Origin: Actinomycetospora straminea
GTDB lineage: Bacteria > Actinomycetota > Actinomycetes > Mycobacteriales > Pseudonocardiaceae
NCBI RefSeq assembly: GCF_028737255.1
Contig: NZ_JAQZAN010000016.1
Span: forward strand, 94,936-158,935
Direction: 5' to 3'
Length of the DNA: 64,000 bases
In this document: positions 1 through 9,590 of the stretch, piece after piece
How positions within the stretch are numbered: position 1 is the first letter of the stretch
Layout of the letters: each line of letters starts with the position of its first letter
Position numbers and translations under genes: made by a program
The notes under the pieces: model-generated
The model's input: the letters and a program-made list of their open reading frames with translations, nothing else
The model's database searches: none
What the model was told of the DNA's origin: nothing

Positions 1-578
1 TCGCAGGCCAGCGCGTCGCGATGCGCCGCGAGCAGCGCGTCGAGGTACGCCGAGCCGGACTCCTCCTCGCCCTCGGCCAGGAGCTTGAGGTGCACGGCCG
101 GGCCGTCGGCGCCGGTCGCGGCGAGGTGCGCGGCGACCCCGAGCCGGACCATCGCCAGGTGGCCCTTGTCGTCCGACGCCCCGCGGCCGCGCAGCTCCTC
201 CCCCACGACCTCGGGCTCGAAGGGAGCGAACGACCAGCCGTCGGCGAGGTCGGCGGGCTGGACGTCGTGGTGCCCGTAGACCAGCACGGTCGGGGCGTCC
301 GCGTCGGCGGCGGGCCACGAGGCGAACACCGCGGGCAGCGCGTCGGTGTCGTCCCACACCTCGACCTGCGGCCAGCCCTCCGCGCGCAGCCGCTCGGCGA
401 GCCACGCGGCGGAGCGGGCCACGTCGTCGTGGTGGCCGGGATCGGCCGAGATCGACGGGATCCGCAGCCATTCCTGGAGGTCCGCCACGAACGCCTCGGC
501 GCGGGCGGCGACGGCGGCGGACTCGGCGGTGGCGCCGGGGGTGGCGCCGGTGCTGGCTCCGGTGGCCTCGGTGGTCAT
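1..578 (-). CDS. M20 family dipeptidase, C-terminus beyond the window
   Basis: This is the N-terminal part, about 192 residues, of an M20-family zinc dipeptidase; such enzymes cleave dipeptides or related amide substrates with a di-zinc centre, usually in the cytoplasm. The metal-binding motif YGHHDVQP and the later motifs RGASDDKGH and AEGEEESGS occur in the order typical of the family. The reading frame runs off the left edge of the window, so the lid domain and the remaining metal ligands cannot be seen. The ATG at 578-576 lacks a Shine-Dalgarno sequence, but a TAGCGT hexamer ends 7 bp upstream, which suggests leaderless transcription. It is transcribed in the same direction as the DoxX gene behind it, about 80 bp away. 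Confidence 0.9.
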   Translation of the reverse strand, partial: MTTEATGASTGATPGATAESAAVAARAEAFVADLQEWLRIPSISADPGHHDDVARSAAWLAERLRAEGWPQVEVWDDTDALPAVFASWPAADADAPTVLVYGHHDVQPADLADGWSFAPFEPEVVGEELRGRGASDDKGHLAMVRLGVAAHLAATGADGPAVHLKLLAEGEEESGSAYLDALLAAHRDALAC

Positions 579-660
579 GGCGGCCACGCTAGTTCGCCCC
601 GGCGCGCACGACACCGCCCGGCCACCGGGTCGGGCGGCGGCCGGGCGGGAGCCTTCGGGG

Positions 661-1080
661 TCAGCGGGCGAACGTCTGCGGGATCTCGGCGCGGCGCACC
701 CAGGTCACGACGCCGAGCAGCACGCCGAGGATCACCGGCGTGTACCAGAAGCCCTCGGAGAGGAAGAACAGCTGCGCGCCCGTCGCGCCGACCATGAGCG
801 CCACCAGGCACGCCGCGGCGAGGCCCGCGAGCCGGGGCACGAGCAGGCCGATGCCGCCCGCGACCTCGAGCACGCCGACGACGTGGCGCAGCCACTGGCC
901 CGCGCCCAGGTCGGTGAAGATCTGCACCGCGTAGGCCTCGCCGAACAGCTTGGGTGCGCCGGAGCCGACGACGAACACGAGCCCGAGCAGCACCTGCAGG
1001 GTCCACAGCGCGATGGTCACTCCGCGGGAACGGGCCGGGGCCGACGTGGTCGACGGGGTCGGGGCGGTCGCGGCGGTCAT
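661..1080 (-). CDS. DoxX family membrane protein
   Basis: This 139-residue protein has four predicted membrane helices and the DoxX-like pattern of a first helix followed by a GxxKL segment (here SGAPKLFGEAYAVQIF). DoxX proteins are small integral membrane proteins, some of them quinol-oxidase partners or redox-stress membrane components; the specific role here is unknown. The start is the ATG preceded by a GGAGG Shine-Dalgarno sequence at normal spacing. The gene is divergent from the gamma-glutamyltransferase gene, with about 120 bp between them. Confidence 0.85.
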   Translation of the reverse strand: MTAATAPTPSTTSAPARSRGVTIALWTLQVLLGLVFVVGSGAPKLFGEAYAVQIFTDLGAGQWLRHVVGVLEVAGGIGLLVPRLAGLAAACLVALMVGATGAQLFFLSEGFWYTPVILGVLLGVVTWVRRAEIPQTFAR

Positions 1081-1203
1081 CTCGGTCCTCCAGGGGCGGC
1101 GGGGCGGTGCCGACAGCTTGGCGGGAACTTGAGTCCTACGTCAATACTTTATGGTTGCTCGGCCGTACTTTTGTCCGGCGCGGCGATCGGCTTCGCTGGC
1201 CCG

Positions 1204-3024
1204 ATGATCCCTGCGGGCTGGACACCCCCACCGGACTTCACGACGCGCCCGGTGCTCGAGGGCACGGTCGGGATGGCGGCGGCGACGCACTGGGCCGCGG
1301 CCGCGACCGCGATGGGCGTGCTCGAGCGCGGCGGCACGGCGTTCGACGGCGCGGTCGCGGCGGCGTTCGTCCTGCACGTCACCGAGCCGCACCTCAACGG
1401 GCCGGGCGGTGACGTCGCGGCGGTGTTCGCCACCGCCGACGACCCGACGCCCCGGGTGCTCGACGGGCAGGGCCCGGCGCCGGCCGCCGCGTCCGCCGCG
1501 GCGTACCGCGACCAGGGCCTCGAGCGCGTCCCGGGCTCGGGCGCGCTGGCGGCCGCGATCCCCGGGGCGGTCGAGGCGTGGTTCCTGCTGCTGCGCGACC
1601 ACGGGACCTGGGAGGTCGGCGACGTCCTCGCGCCGGCCATCGACTACGCCCGCCACGGGGTGCCCGCCGTGCCGCGGCTGTCCTCGACGGTCGCGACGGT
1701 CGCCGACCTGTTCCGCGAGCACTGGCCGACCTCGGCGGCGCTGTGGATGCCGGACGGGCGGCCGCCCCGGCCGGGCGAGGTGGTCCGCAACCCGGCGTGG
1801 GCGGACACCCTCGAGCGGCTCGCCGCCGCCGCGCAGGGCCGCGACCGGGCCGCGCGCATCGACGCCGTGCGCACCGTGTGGGCCGAGGGCTTCGTCGCGG
1901 AGGCGCTGGCCGCGGCGGCCCGCACGCCCCACCGGCACTCCTCGGGCACCGACCACGCGGGCGTGCTCACCGTGGCCGACACCGCGGGCTACCGGGCGCG
2001 GGTCGTCGACGCCGCCGTGGGGTCGTTCCGCGGCCGGCGGGTGGCCAAGACGCCGGCGTGGGGGCAGGGCCCCGCGCTGCTCGCCGCCCTGGCCGTGCTC
2101 GAGGGCTTCGACGACGCCGACCTCGACCCGGGCGGCGAGACCGGCGCCCACCTCGCCCTCGAGGCGATCAAGCTCGCCCAGGCCGACCGCGACGCCTGGT
2201 TCGGGGAGTCGGCGGACCTCGTCGACCCCGCCGACCTCCTCGCCGACCTCCTCGCGCCCGACTACGTCGCCGCCCGCCGCGCCCTGATCACCGACGAGGC
2301 CTCCTCGGACCTGCGCCCCGGGCGCCTCGGCGGGCGCGACCCGGTGCTCGCCGACCTCGCGCTCGCCGGTGCGGGCACCGGCGGCACCACCGACGGCACC
2401 GTCGGCGAGCCGACCGTCACCCTCGCCGGCGAGACCAAAGGCGACACCTGCCACGTCGACGTCGTGGACCGCTGGGGCAACATCGTCTCGGCGACGCCGT
2501 CGGGCGGCTGGCTGCAGTCGTCGCCGACGGTCCCCGAGCTCGGGTTCGCGCTCGGCACCCGGCTGCAGATGACGTGGCTGCAGGAGGGCCTGCCCTCGAC
2601 CCTCACGCCCGGGCGTCGCCCGCGCACCACGCTGACGCCCACGCTCGTGCTCGACGACGACGGTCCCGTCACCGCCCTCGGCTCGCCCGGCGGCGACCAG
2701 CAGGACCAGTGGCAGCTGCTCTACCTGCTGCGCACGCTCGTCGGCGGCTACGACCCGCAGCAGGCGATCGACGCGCCGGCGCTGCACACGACGTCGTCGC
2801 CCAGCTCGTTCTGGCCGCGGGGGCGCGAGCCCGGCGGCGCGGTGGTCGAGGACCGGCTGCCCGAGGCCGTCGTCGCCAGGCTCGAGCGGCGCGGCCACCG
2901 GGTGACGCGCAGCGGACCGTGGTCGCTCGGGCGGCTCTCGGCGGTGGGCATCGACCGGTCCCGCGGGTTGCGGTGGGGCGCGGCGAACCCGCGGGGGATG
3001 CAGGGCTACGCGGTCGGGCGCTGA
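1204..3024 (+). CDS. gamma-glutamyltransferase family protein
   Basis: This protein of about 606 residues belongs to the Ntn-hydrolase gamma-glutamyltransferase family, which self-cleaves before a threonine and transfers or hydrolyses gamma-glutamyl groups of glutathione-like compounds. Near residue 417 the sequence KGDTCHVDVVDRWGNIVS matches the autoprocessing site, with Thr as nucleophile, although the usual second Thr of the TTH motif is Cys here. The GSPGGDQQ motif near the end fits the oxyanion-hole GGS region. No signal peptide is visible, so it may be cytoplasmic, as in putative cephalosporin acylase-like relatives. The ATG chosen has no clear Shine-Dalgarno sequence. The in-frame reading continues upstream without stop but has no family similarity there. 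Confidence 0.85.
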   Translation: MIPAGWTPPPDFTTRPVLEGTVGMAAATHWAAAATAMGVLERGGTAFDGAVAAAFVLHVTEPHLNGPGGDVAAVFATADDPTPRVLDGQGPAPAAASAAAYRDQGLERVPGSGALAAAIPGAVEAWFLLLRDHGTWEVGDVLAPAIDYARHGVPAVPRLSSTVATVADLFREHWPTSAALWMPDGRPPRPGEVVRNPAWADTLERLAAAAQGRDRAARIDAVRTVWAEGFVAEALAAAARTPHRHSSGTDHAGVLTVADTAGYRARVVDAAVGSFRGRRVAKTPAWGQGPALLAALAVLEGFDDADLDPGGETGAHLALEAIKLAQADRDAWFGESADLVDPADLLADLLAPDYVAARRALITDEASSDLRPGRLGGRDPVLADLALAGAGTGGTTDGTVGEPTVTLAGETKGDTCHVDVVDRWGNIVSATPSGGWLQSSPTVPELGFALGTRLQMTWLQEGLPSTLTPGRRPRTTLTPTLVLDDDGPVTALGSPGGDQQDQWQLLYLLRTLVGGYDPQQAIDAPALHTTSSPSSFWPRGREPGGAVVEDRLPEAVVARLERRGHRVTRSGPWSLGRLSAVGIDRSRGLRWGAANPRGMQGYAVGR

Positions 3025-3101
3025 CGGCGACGGTCTGCCAGGGTGCGGATCATGACCCGTTCCCCGTCCCGGGGGCCCTGCTCGCCGGCGGCCTGCTGAC
3101 C

Positions 3102-3422
3102 ATGGGCGTGCTGCACGGCGTCGCGCCGCAGCCGTTCGACACGATCGTGCCGCCGTGGCTGCCCGGCTCGGCGCGGTTCTGGACCTACGCCAGCGGCGTC
3201 GCCGAGCTCGCCGTCGGGGCTGCGGTGGCGGTGCCGCGCACCCGCCGGCTCGGCGCGCTCGCGGCGGCGGCGCTGTTCGTCGCGGTGTTCCCGGCGAACG
3301 TGCAGATGGCGTGGGACTGGCGGCACCGCTCGTGGCCCTGGCGCGCGGTGGCGTTCGGTCGCCTGCCGCTGCAGGCGCCGATGATCGCCCACGCGCTGCG
3401 GGTGCACCGCGAGGCCGGCTGA
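3102..3422 (+). CDS. DoxX-like / DUF4870-type small membrane protein, 5' end unclear
   Basis: The frame encodes a DoxX-like membrane protein with the family segments LHGVAPQPFDTIVP, a Tyr-rich GxxELxxG helix and a final MAWDWRHRS region, about 106 residues from the ATG at 3102. That ATG lacks a Shine-Dalgarno sequence and cuts off part of the first helix (PVPGALLAGGLLTMGV), which is coded just upstream in frame. No ATG, GTG or TTG exists in that frame before the end of the preceding gene. An ATG at 3052 lies one frame away and would join the protein if one base were added in the C-rich run near 3062. A frameshift or sequencing error is therefore possible. Confidence 0.7.
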   Translation: MGVLHGVAPQPFDTIVPPWLPGSARFWTYASGVAELAVGAAVAVPRTRRLGALAAAALFVAVFPANVQMAWDWRHRSWPWRAVAFGRLPLQAPMIAHALRVHREAG

Positions 3423-3480
3423 CGCCGGCCTCGCGGGCCCTCCCCGCCCCCCGGCTCCGATCCCCGACCGGAGAAGTCCC

Positions 3481-4866
3481 CTAGAGCCCCAGCCCGGGGC
3501 CCCCGAACACGCCCGCCGAGCCGACCCGGCGACACACGGCGTCGATGCGCGCGCGGGTCGCCGGCGTCCACACGAGCTCGGGGCGCGCCGCGGCGACGGC
3601 CGGGTTGATCCAGTTGAGGCTGGTCTGCGGCGCCGTCCACGGCGCCAGCGCGTCGAGCAGCTGCTCCGCGACCGCCGGCACCACCCCGCGCAGCTCCGGC
3701 GGGAACGGCCCGACGACGCCGGCCAACCAGCGGGCCTCGCGGGTCCCGACACCCCGGGTCCCGCGCTCGATCGCGCCGGCGATGTGGCGCAGCTCGACGA
3801 GGAAGAGCGGGAGCTGCTGGTCGGGGCCGGCCATCGCGAGCACGGCGTCGACGAGGTCCTCGTCGAGGCCGGTCAGGAAGCGACCGTCGGCCCAGGCGGG
3901 CATCGGGTCGACCGGGTCCATGTGGATCGCGTCGATCGCGGCGTAGGGCATGACGTCGATCATGTCCATCATCGGCGTCGCGACCGCGCGCATCGGCGCC
4001 AGGAGCTCGCGCCCCTCCTCCGCGCTCCCGAGGTGGGCGACGCGCAGGTGGGCGACCGTCCGGCCGCGCAGCGGCGGCGGGACGGCCTCGATGTCGGGCG
4101 CCCGCAGGATCGCGACCGAGGTCGTCGTCTCCTCGGGCAGCGTCGGCGCCCAGGCGCGCCAGGCGTGCAGCACGGCCGGGATGTCCGCGGCCTCGTAGAT
4201 CAGGCCGCCGCCGTAGAGCGACGGCAGCTCGATGAGCTCCATCTCGACCTCGGTCACGATGCCGGCCGCATCCTTGCCGCCCAGCACCACGTCGAACAGC
4301 TCGGGGTCGGACTCGGCGGTGACCTCGCGGATCGTCGCGTCCCCGGTGACCAGCTGCACGCGGCGCACCCGGTCGCTCGCGTAGCCGTACGTCCGCGTGA
4401 ACGGCCCGACGCCGCCGCCGACGACGTAGCCGACGACGCCCACGTCGGTGGTCGACCCGTTGAGGCCCGCGAGCCCGTGCGGCGCCGCCGCCTCGACGAG
4501 GCGCGCCCACTTCGCGCCGGCGCCGACGGTCGCCCGCCGGGTGACCGGGTCGACGTCGACGCGGTCCATGCGCCGCGTGGTGACGACGAGCGTGCCCCGC
4601 TGGGCCACGTCGCTGTGCCCGGTGGCGAAGACGCCGATCCGGATGCCGCGCGCGGCGGCCCAGCGCACGGCGGCGGCGACGTCCTCCGCGCCCGTCGCCC
4701 CGACGACCGCGACCGGGGCGTGCTCGGGGCCCAGGTTGTAGGCCGCGAGCTCCGCGACCACCTCGACGTCCTCGGGGCCGAGCACCGGGCCGGCGACGCT
4801 GCGGCGCAGCTCGGCCAGTGCGTCGTCCTGGTCGACCGCGGCGGTCGGGGCACCCAGCTCGGTCAT
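3481..4866 (-). CDS. FAD-linked oxidase (BBE-like)
   Basis: This 461-residue protein is a PCMH-type FAD-binding oxidoreductase of the berberine-bridge-enzyme class. The segment FATGHSD (His about 84) fits the site of covalent FAD attachment to histidine. The second, cysteinyl attachment site of bicovalent members is absent, since the GGGVGP loop is preceded by Val-Val-Gly-Tyr rather than Cys. These enzymes oxidise sugars, alcohols or plant or antibiotic metabolites with O2; the substrate here is unknown. The ATG has a GGAG sequence 6 bp upstream. It stands alone, facing the small membrane protein gene tail to tail. Confidence 0.8.
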   Translation of the reverse strand: MTELGAPTAAVDQDDALAELRRSVAGPVLGPEDVEVVAELAAYNLGPEHAPVAVVGATGAEDVAAAVRWAAARGIRIGVFATGHSDVAQRGTLVVTTRRMDRVDVDPVTRRATVGAGAKWARLVEAAAPHGLAGLNGSTTDVGVVGYVVGGGVGPFTRTYGYASDRVRRVQLVTGDATIREVTAESDPELFDVVLGGKDAAGIVTEVEMELIELPSLYGGGLIYEAADIPAVLHAWRAWAPTLPEETTTSVAILRAPDIEAVPPPLRGRTVAHLRVAHLGSAEEGRELLAPMRAVATPMMDMIDVMPYAAIDAIHMDPVDPMPAWADGRFLTGLDEDLVDAVLAMAGPDQQLPLFLVELRHIAGAIERGTRGVGTREARWLAGVVGPFPPELRGVVPAVAEQLLDALAPWTAPQTSLNWINPAVAAARPELVWTPATRARIDAVCRRVGSAGVFGGPGLGL

Positions 4867-4949
4867 CGCACGCTCCGTGATCGTTGACTGGTCCGTCAGC
4901 GTGATGCTGCCGGTGACGACGACGCTAGAGAGTCACGCAGGGTGCTACA

Positions 4950-4963
4950 AGACCAAGTTTGGT
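4950..4963. promoter_or_regulatory. palindromic operator-like site between flavin oxidase and pirin genes
   Basis: GACCAAGTTTGGTC is an inverted repeat with 6-bp arms and a GT centre, in the 170-bp gap upstream of the flavin oxidase gene. Such AT-leaning palindromes are rare in this GC-rich DNA and suggest a regulator-binding site. No dedicated regulator gene lies next to it. Confidence 0.35.
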
Positions 4964-5036
4964 CGCCGGATCGTGACGCTCCGTCAGATCCGACCGGCGA
5001 TGGTGCTGACGGACCGTGGCCGTCGGTGCTCGCCGT

Positions 5037-6053
5037 TCAGTGCCCGCGGGACGGGTTGCCGCGCGGGCGGATGGTGGCGTGCGGCAGCGCGGGCGCGGGC
5101 AGACGGGCGGCGTCGCCGGTGCGGCCGTCACGACCCACGTAGCCCGCGACCTCGCCGAAGCGCTCGTCGCCGGCCTCCCACGCGGCGCGGAACGCGACGA
5201 TCTCCTCGTGGCTGCGGGCGACGAAGTTCCACCACATGACGATCTCCTCGCCGAACGGCGGGCCGCCGAGGAGGACGAGGCGGGCCGGGTCCGTGTCGGG
5301 GTCCGTGTCGGGGTCGTCCGCGGTCAGCTCGACCGTCGTCCGGCCGGGTGGCAGGACGCCGAGCTCGCCGCGCTCGAGGGTCTGCCCCTGCAGCGCCACC
5401 CGCCCCCGGTCGACGAGCACGCCGTGCTCGAACGCGGGGTCGACGGGCAGCGCGAGGTGCGCGCCGCGCTCGAGGAGGAGCTCGGCGCCGAGCAGCGGGG
5501 TCGCGGTGGGCACCGGCGACGTCGCGCCGGCGAGGGTGCCGAGGAAGACGCGGGCGGTGGCGCCGTCGAGGGCGACGGGCTCCGGCACGACGTGCACGAA
5601 GTCGCGGGGCACATCGCGGGCGTGGTCGGGGAGCGCGACCCACAGCTGGACCCCGTGCAGCACCGTCGTGTCGGGGGTGCTGACCTCGGAGTGCGCGACG
5701 CCGTGCCCGCCGGTCATGAGGTTGAGCTCGCCGGGACGGACGAGGGCGTGGGTGCCGAGGCTGTCGCGGTGCTCGACCTCGCCGGTGAACAGCCAGCTCA
5801 CCGTCGCGAGCCCGGTGTGCGGGTGCGGCGGGACGTCCATGCCGCCCGAGGCCGCGGTGTCGTCGGGGCCGTAGTGGTCGACGAAGCACCAGGCGCCGAT
5901 CAACGTGCGCGCCCGCTGCGGCAGCGTCCGGCGCACCGTCATCGCCCGCGGCCCGCCGAGGGGCACCGCGCGGGGCGTCAGGACCTCGACGGACCCGTCC
6001 GTCCCGTCCGCCGCGCTCGCGAACTCCGGCGGCGCGACCTCCGTGTTGCTCAC
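5037..6053 (-). CDS. pirin family protein
   Basis: This bicupin protein of about 338 residues matches pirins, which bind Fe(II) and can act as quercetinase-like dioxygenases or as redox-sensing partners. The N-terminal cupin has the metal-binding PPHPHTGLATV segment and the matching GELNLMTGGHGVAHSE segment, followed by the pirin C-terminal domain with GGPPFGEEIVMWWNFV. The GTG at 6053 (Val-Ser-Asn-Thr) has a GAGGG just upstream; a second GTG at 6089 in the same frame is possible. It follows adnB by 51 bp, or 15 bp from the longer start, in the same direction and may be read through from it. Confidence 0.88.
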   Translation of the reverse strand: MSNTEVAPPEFASAADGTDGSVEVLTPRAVPLGGPRAMTVRRTLPQRARTLIGAWCFVDHYGPDDTAASGGMDVPPHPHTGLATVSWLFTGEVEHRDSLGTHALVRPGELNLMTGGHGVAHSEVSTPDTTVLHGVQLWVALPDHARDVPRDFVHVVPEPVALDGATARVFLGTLAGATSPVPTATPLLGAELLLERGAHLALPVDPAFEHGVLVDRGRVALQGQTLERGELGVLPPGRTTVELTADDPDTDPDTDPARLVLLGGPPFGEEIVMWWNFVARSHEEIVAFRAAWEAGDERFGEVAGYVGRDGRTGDAARLPAPALPHATIRPRGNPSRGH

Positions 6054-6104
6054 GCCCTCGATGGTGCGCCCTGTCCGGAGGGAGTGCACGGTCCCCCGGG
6101 TCGC

Positions 6105-9100
6105 TCAGCGCGGGTCGAGGTCGACGTCCGGGGGCGGGCCGTCGTCGCGGTCGGGGTCGGCGTCCGGGTCGTGGGGCGAGGCGGCGGCCGGCGGGGGCTC
6201 CGGGTCGCCCTCGGGCGCGCGCTCCTCCTCGGGCACCGCGGCGACCAGGGCGCGCAGGCCGGCGGCGTCGAGCAGGTCGGCGGGGCTGACGGTCCGGTCG
6301 TGGCGGACGTAGTGCAGGGCCGCCCGGACCCGCTCGATCGGGATGCCCGACAGCGACGACCACGCCAGCCGGTACGCCGCGAGCTGCACCGCGAGGGCCG
6401 GGAGCGCCTCATCGGGCGGGAGGTCGCCGGTCTTCCAGTCGACCACCGTGGCGCCCCCGTCGGCGTCGGCGAACACCGCGTCGATGCGTCCGCGGACCAG
6501 CGTGCCGGCGACCTCGGTCTCGAACGGCACCTCGACCGCGACCGGCGTCCGGTTCGCCCACCGGCTCGCGGTGAACCGTTCCCGCAGCTCCGCGGCGTCC
6601 GCCGCGCCGGCGGGGTCGGCCGTGGCGTCGGCGTCCTCGTCGGCGGCGCCGGGCAGCTCGTCGAACTCCAGCAGCTCGGTGGCGGAGAACCAGCGCTCCA
6701 GCCACGCGTGGAACTCCGTGCCCCGCCGCGCCCGCGGGTCGGGCGGGCGCGGCACGGGGCGGCGCAGGCGGCGGGCCAGCGCGCCCGGGTCCGCGGCGAG
6801 GTCGACGAGCTGGCTGACCGAGAGCTGCGGGGGCAGCAGCACCCGCGCGTGGCGGTCGCGCGCCGCCGCACGCTCCGCGAGCAGGACCTCGATGTCGGCG
6901 GCCCAGCCCTCGGGGTCGGGTTCGTGGCCGCCGGCATCGTCACCGGCACCGTCACCGGCACCGACACCGGCGTCCTCCGGCGCCGCCGCCCGGCGGGCCC
7001 GGGCCGACCGGACCAGCGCCGCGCCCTCGTCGACCGCCGCGCGCCGGGACCCGAGCGGGTCGACCGGCCACGCGGCCTCGTGCACGGCCGCCGCCATCGG
7101 GTTCGGCTCGCCCTCCTCGGGGGGCTCGGCCCAGGTGTCGACCACTCCGCCCCGCCCGGCGGCCACGAGCTCGCCCACCTCGGCGAGGAGCTCGGACGGC
7201 CCGCGCGGGCTGTCGCCCGTCTCGCCCCACCAGTGCCCGGACACGAGCAGTGCGTGCTCGGCGCGGGTCAGGGCCACGTAGAACAGGCGGCGCTCCTCGA
7301 CCAGGCGGCGGTCGTCGAAGGCGCGCTCGTGGGCGTCGAGGCGCTCGGCGACCTCCTTGCGGTCGGCGGCGTCGTCGAGGTCGAGCGCGGGTAGGTCGGG
7401 GCGGTCGCCGCGCAGGTCGACCGGCAATGAGGCCACCGACGTCAGCCACGACCCCGACCGCTTCGCCGCCGGGAACACCTTGTCGACGACGTGCGGGAGC
7501 GCCACCAGCTCCCACTCGAGGCCCTTGGCCGCGTGCACCGTGAGCACCTGCACCCGCGTGCCGCCCGTCGCCGGGTCCGCGACGTCGACCTCGCCGGGCG
7601 TCAGGCCGTCCTCGGCGTCCTCGGCGGCGTCGAGGTAGGCGAGCAGCGCGGTGACGGTCGCGGTGCCCCCGGACGCGGTGGCGCCGGCGGTGAAGTCGGC
7701 GACGACCTCGGCGAACGCGTCGAGGTGCGCGCGCCCGGTGGGCCCGGGGCGCGCCGCGGTCTCGACGTCGAGCAGCAGCACGCGCTCGACGTCGGCGACC
7801 AGGTCGACCAGCGGGGCGGTGACGCGGCGGCGCAGCATCGTGAGCTCGTGGGCGAGGTGCCGCAGGCGCTCGTACCCGGCGGCCGAGTAGCGCGCGGGCG
7901 GGCCGGGGTCGTCGAGCGCGTCGACCAGCCCGGCGCGCTCGGCGTGCTCGCCGGGCAGGGCGGCGGCGACGGGGTCGGGGACGGCGTCGCTCGGGGTGTC
8001 GTGCCGGGCCTCGGCCGGCGCCGCGAGCTCGCGGGCCCGGCGCCACAGCGCGGCGAGGTCGGCGCCACCGATGCGCCAGCGCGCGCCCGTGAGCAGCCGG
8101 ACCGCCGCGCCGCCGGCGAGCGGGTCGACCACCAGGCGCAGCGCCGACACGACGTCGCGCACCTCGGGCTCGTCGAGCAGGCCGCCGAGGCCGACGACCT
8201 CGACGGGCAGGTCGCGGGCGCGCAGCGCGGCGGCGAGCGCGCTCATGTCGGCGCGGCGGCGCACGAGCACCGCGGTGGTCGGCGGCTCGGTGCCGGCGTC
8301 GGCGGCGGCACGCCAGCGGTCGGCGACCGCGTCGGCGACCCACGCCCGCTCGGCCTCGACGTCGGCGTGCAGCGCGACGCGCACGTCACCGGCCGGCGCG
8401 CCGGGACGCGGACGCAGCTCGTCGACGGGCACCCCCGAGGCCCGCAGGGGCTCGGCGACCTCGTTGGCCAGCGCGAGGACCTCGGGCGGGTTGCGGAAGC
8501 TCGTCAGCAGGCCGTGGCGGGTGGCGGCGAGGTGCTCGCCGTCGGCGCTGACGCGGGGGAAGTCGGTGACGAACCGGGGCAGGTTCGCCGCGCTCGCGCC
8601 GCGCCAGCCGTAGATCGACTGGAAGGGGTCGCCGACGGCGGTGACGGTGGTCTGCTCGTCGCCGGCGAAGAGCGAGCGCAGCAGGATGCGCTGGGCGTGT
8701 CCGGTGTCCTGGTACTCGTCGAGCAGGATCGCGCGGAACGCGTCGCGCTCCGCGGCCCCGACCTCGTCGTGCCCCTCGGCCAGGCGCGCGGCCGCGGCCA
8801 TCTGGTCGGCGAAGTCGAGGCAGCGCTCGGCGCGCTTGCGGGCGGCCAGCTCCTCGACCAGGGGCAGCAGGGCCGCGCGGAACCGCTGGGTGGCGACGCG
8901 GTTCGCCAGCGTCTGCGGCAGGGCGGGCCGTTGCCCCTTCGCCGGCGGCGCGTCCTCGACGGCGCGGGCGAAGCGCTCGGCGTGCGCCCGCAGCACGGAC
9001 GGGTCGGCGAGGTGCTCGCCGAGCTCGCCGGCGAGCGCCTGCACGAGCGCGGTGACGGTGGCGGGCACGCGGTCGGTGTCGAGGTCGGCGGCCCAGGTGG

Positions 9101-9590
9101 CGACGATCCGGTGCGCGAGCTGCCACGACGCGGTGGGCGAGAGCAGGCGCGCGCCGGGGTCGACGGGCAGGCGCAGGCCGTGCTCGGTGAGCAGGCGCCC
9201 GGCGTAGGCGTGGTAGGTCGAGATCGTGGGCTCGCCGGCGCGGGCGGCGAGGCGGCGGTCGCCGGACGGGTCGAGCTCGTCGAGCAGGCTCGAGGCGCCG
9301 AGGACGCGCAGGCGGCGGCGCACCCGGTCGGCGAGCTGCCCGGCCGCCTTGCGCGTGAACGTCAGGCCCAGCACCTGTTCGGGGCGCACCAGGCCGTTGG
9401 CGACGAGCCACACGACGCGCGCGGCCATCGTCTCGGTCTTGCCGGAGCCGGCGCCGGCGGTGACCAGCGCCGGCTCGAGCGGCGCGCCGATCACCGCGGC
9501 CTGCTCCTCGGTGGGCCGGCGCAGGCCGAGGCGCTCGGCGAGCTCGACGGGGTCGACGAGCTCGGTGCCCGGGGGCGCGAGCGCGGTCAC
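6105..9590 (-). CDS. adnB: AdnB-type helicase-nuclease subunit
   Basis: This UvrD/Rep-family protein of about 1161 residues is the downstream subunit of an AdnAB-like DNA end-resection machine, which replaces RecBCD/AddAB in mycobacteria and relatives. The motor has Walker A GAGSGKTE near residue 50, the Walker B box LLDEYQDT and motif III SIYGWRGAS, all intact. A RecB-like nuclease near the C-terminus carries GRIDAVF and TVVDWKTGD, supplying the catalytic Asp and Lys. An acidic Pro/Asp-rich tail follows. Its GTG start overlaps the adnA stop as GTGA, so translation is coupled. Two adjacent co-directional helicase-nuclease genes, rather than recB/C/D, decide the name. Confidence 0.87.
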   Translation of the reverse strand: MTALAPPGTELVDPVELAERLGLRRPTEEQAAVIGAPLEPALVTAGAGSGKTETMAARVVWLVANGLVRPEQVLGLTFTRKAAGQLADRVRRRLRVLGASSLLDELDPSGDRRLAARAGEPTISTYHAYAGRLLTEHGLRLPVDPGARLLSPTASWQLAHRIVATWAADLDTDRVPATVTALVQALAGELGEHLADPSVLRAHAERFARAVEDAPPAKGQRPALPQTLANRVATQRFRAALLPLVEELAARKRAERCLDFADQMAAAARLAEGHDEVGAAERDAFRAILLDEYQDTGHAQRILLRSLFAGDEQTTVTAVGDPFQSIYGWRGASAANLPRFVTDFPRVSADGEHLAATRHGLLTSFRNPPEVLALANEVAEPLRASGVPVDELRPRPGAPAGDVRVALHADVEAERAWVADAVADRWRAAADAGTEPPTTAVLVRRRADMSALAAALRARDLPVEVVGLGGLLDEPEVRDVVSALRLVVDPLAGGAAVRLLTGARWRIGGADLAALWRRARELAAPAEARHDTPSDAVPDPVAAALPGEHAERAGLVDALDDPGPPARYSAAGYERLRHLAHELTMLRRRVTAPLVDLVADVERVLLLDVETAARPGPTGRAHLDAFAEVVADFTAGATASGGTATVTALLAYLDAAEDAEDGLTPGEVDVADPATGGTRVQVLTVHAAKGLEWELVALPHVVDKVFPAAKRSGSWLTSVASLPVDLRGDRPDLPALDLDDAADRKEVAERLDAHERAFDDRRLVEERRLFYVALTRAEHALLVSGHWWGETGDSPRGPSELLAEVGELVAAGRGGVVDTWAEPPEEGEPNPMAAAVHEAAWPVDPLGSRRAAVDEGAALVRSARARRAAAPEDAGVGAGDGAGDDAGGHEPDPEGWAADIEVLLAERAAARDRHARVLLPPQLSVSQLVDLAADPGALARRLRRPVPRPPDPRARRGTEFHAWLERWFSATELLEFDELPGAADEDADATADPAGAADAAELRERFTASRWANRTPVAVEVPFETEVAGTLVRGRIDAVFADADGGATVVDWKTGDLPPDEALPALAVQLAAYRLAWSSLSGIPIERVRAALHYVRHDRTVSPADLLDAAGLRALVAAVPEEERAPEGDPEPPPAAASPHDPDADPDRDDGPPPDVDLDPR

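Noticed and set aside
5016..7394. 792-residue open frame on the plus strand across pirin and adnB
   Set aside because: It is antisense to two clear genes, is rich in Arg/Gly/Val repeats and has no recognisable domain; it is a shadow caused by high GC.
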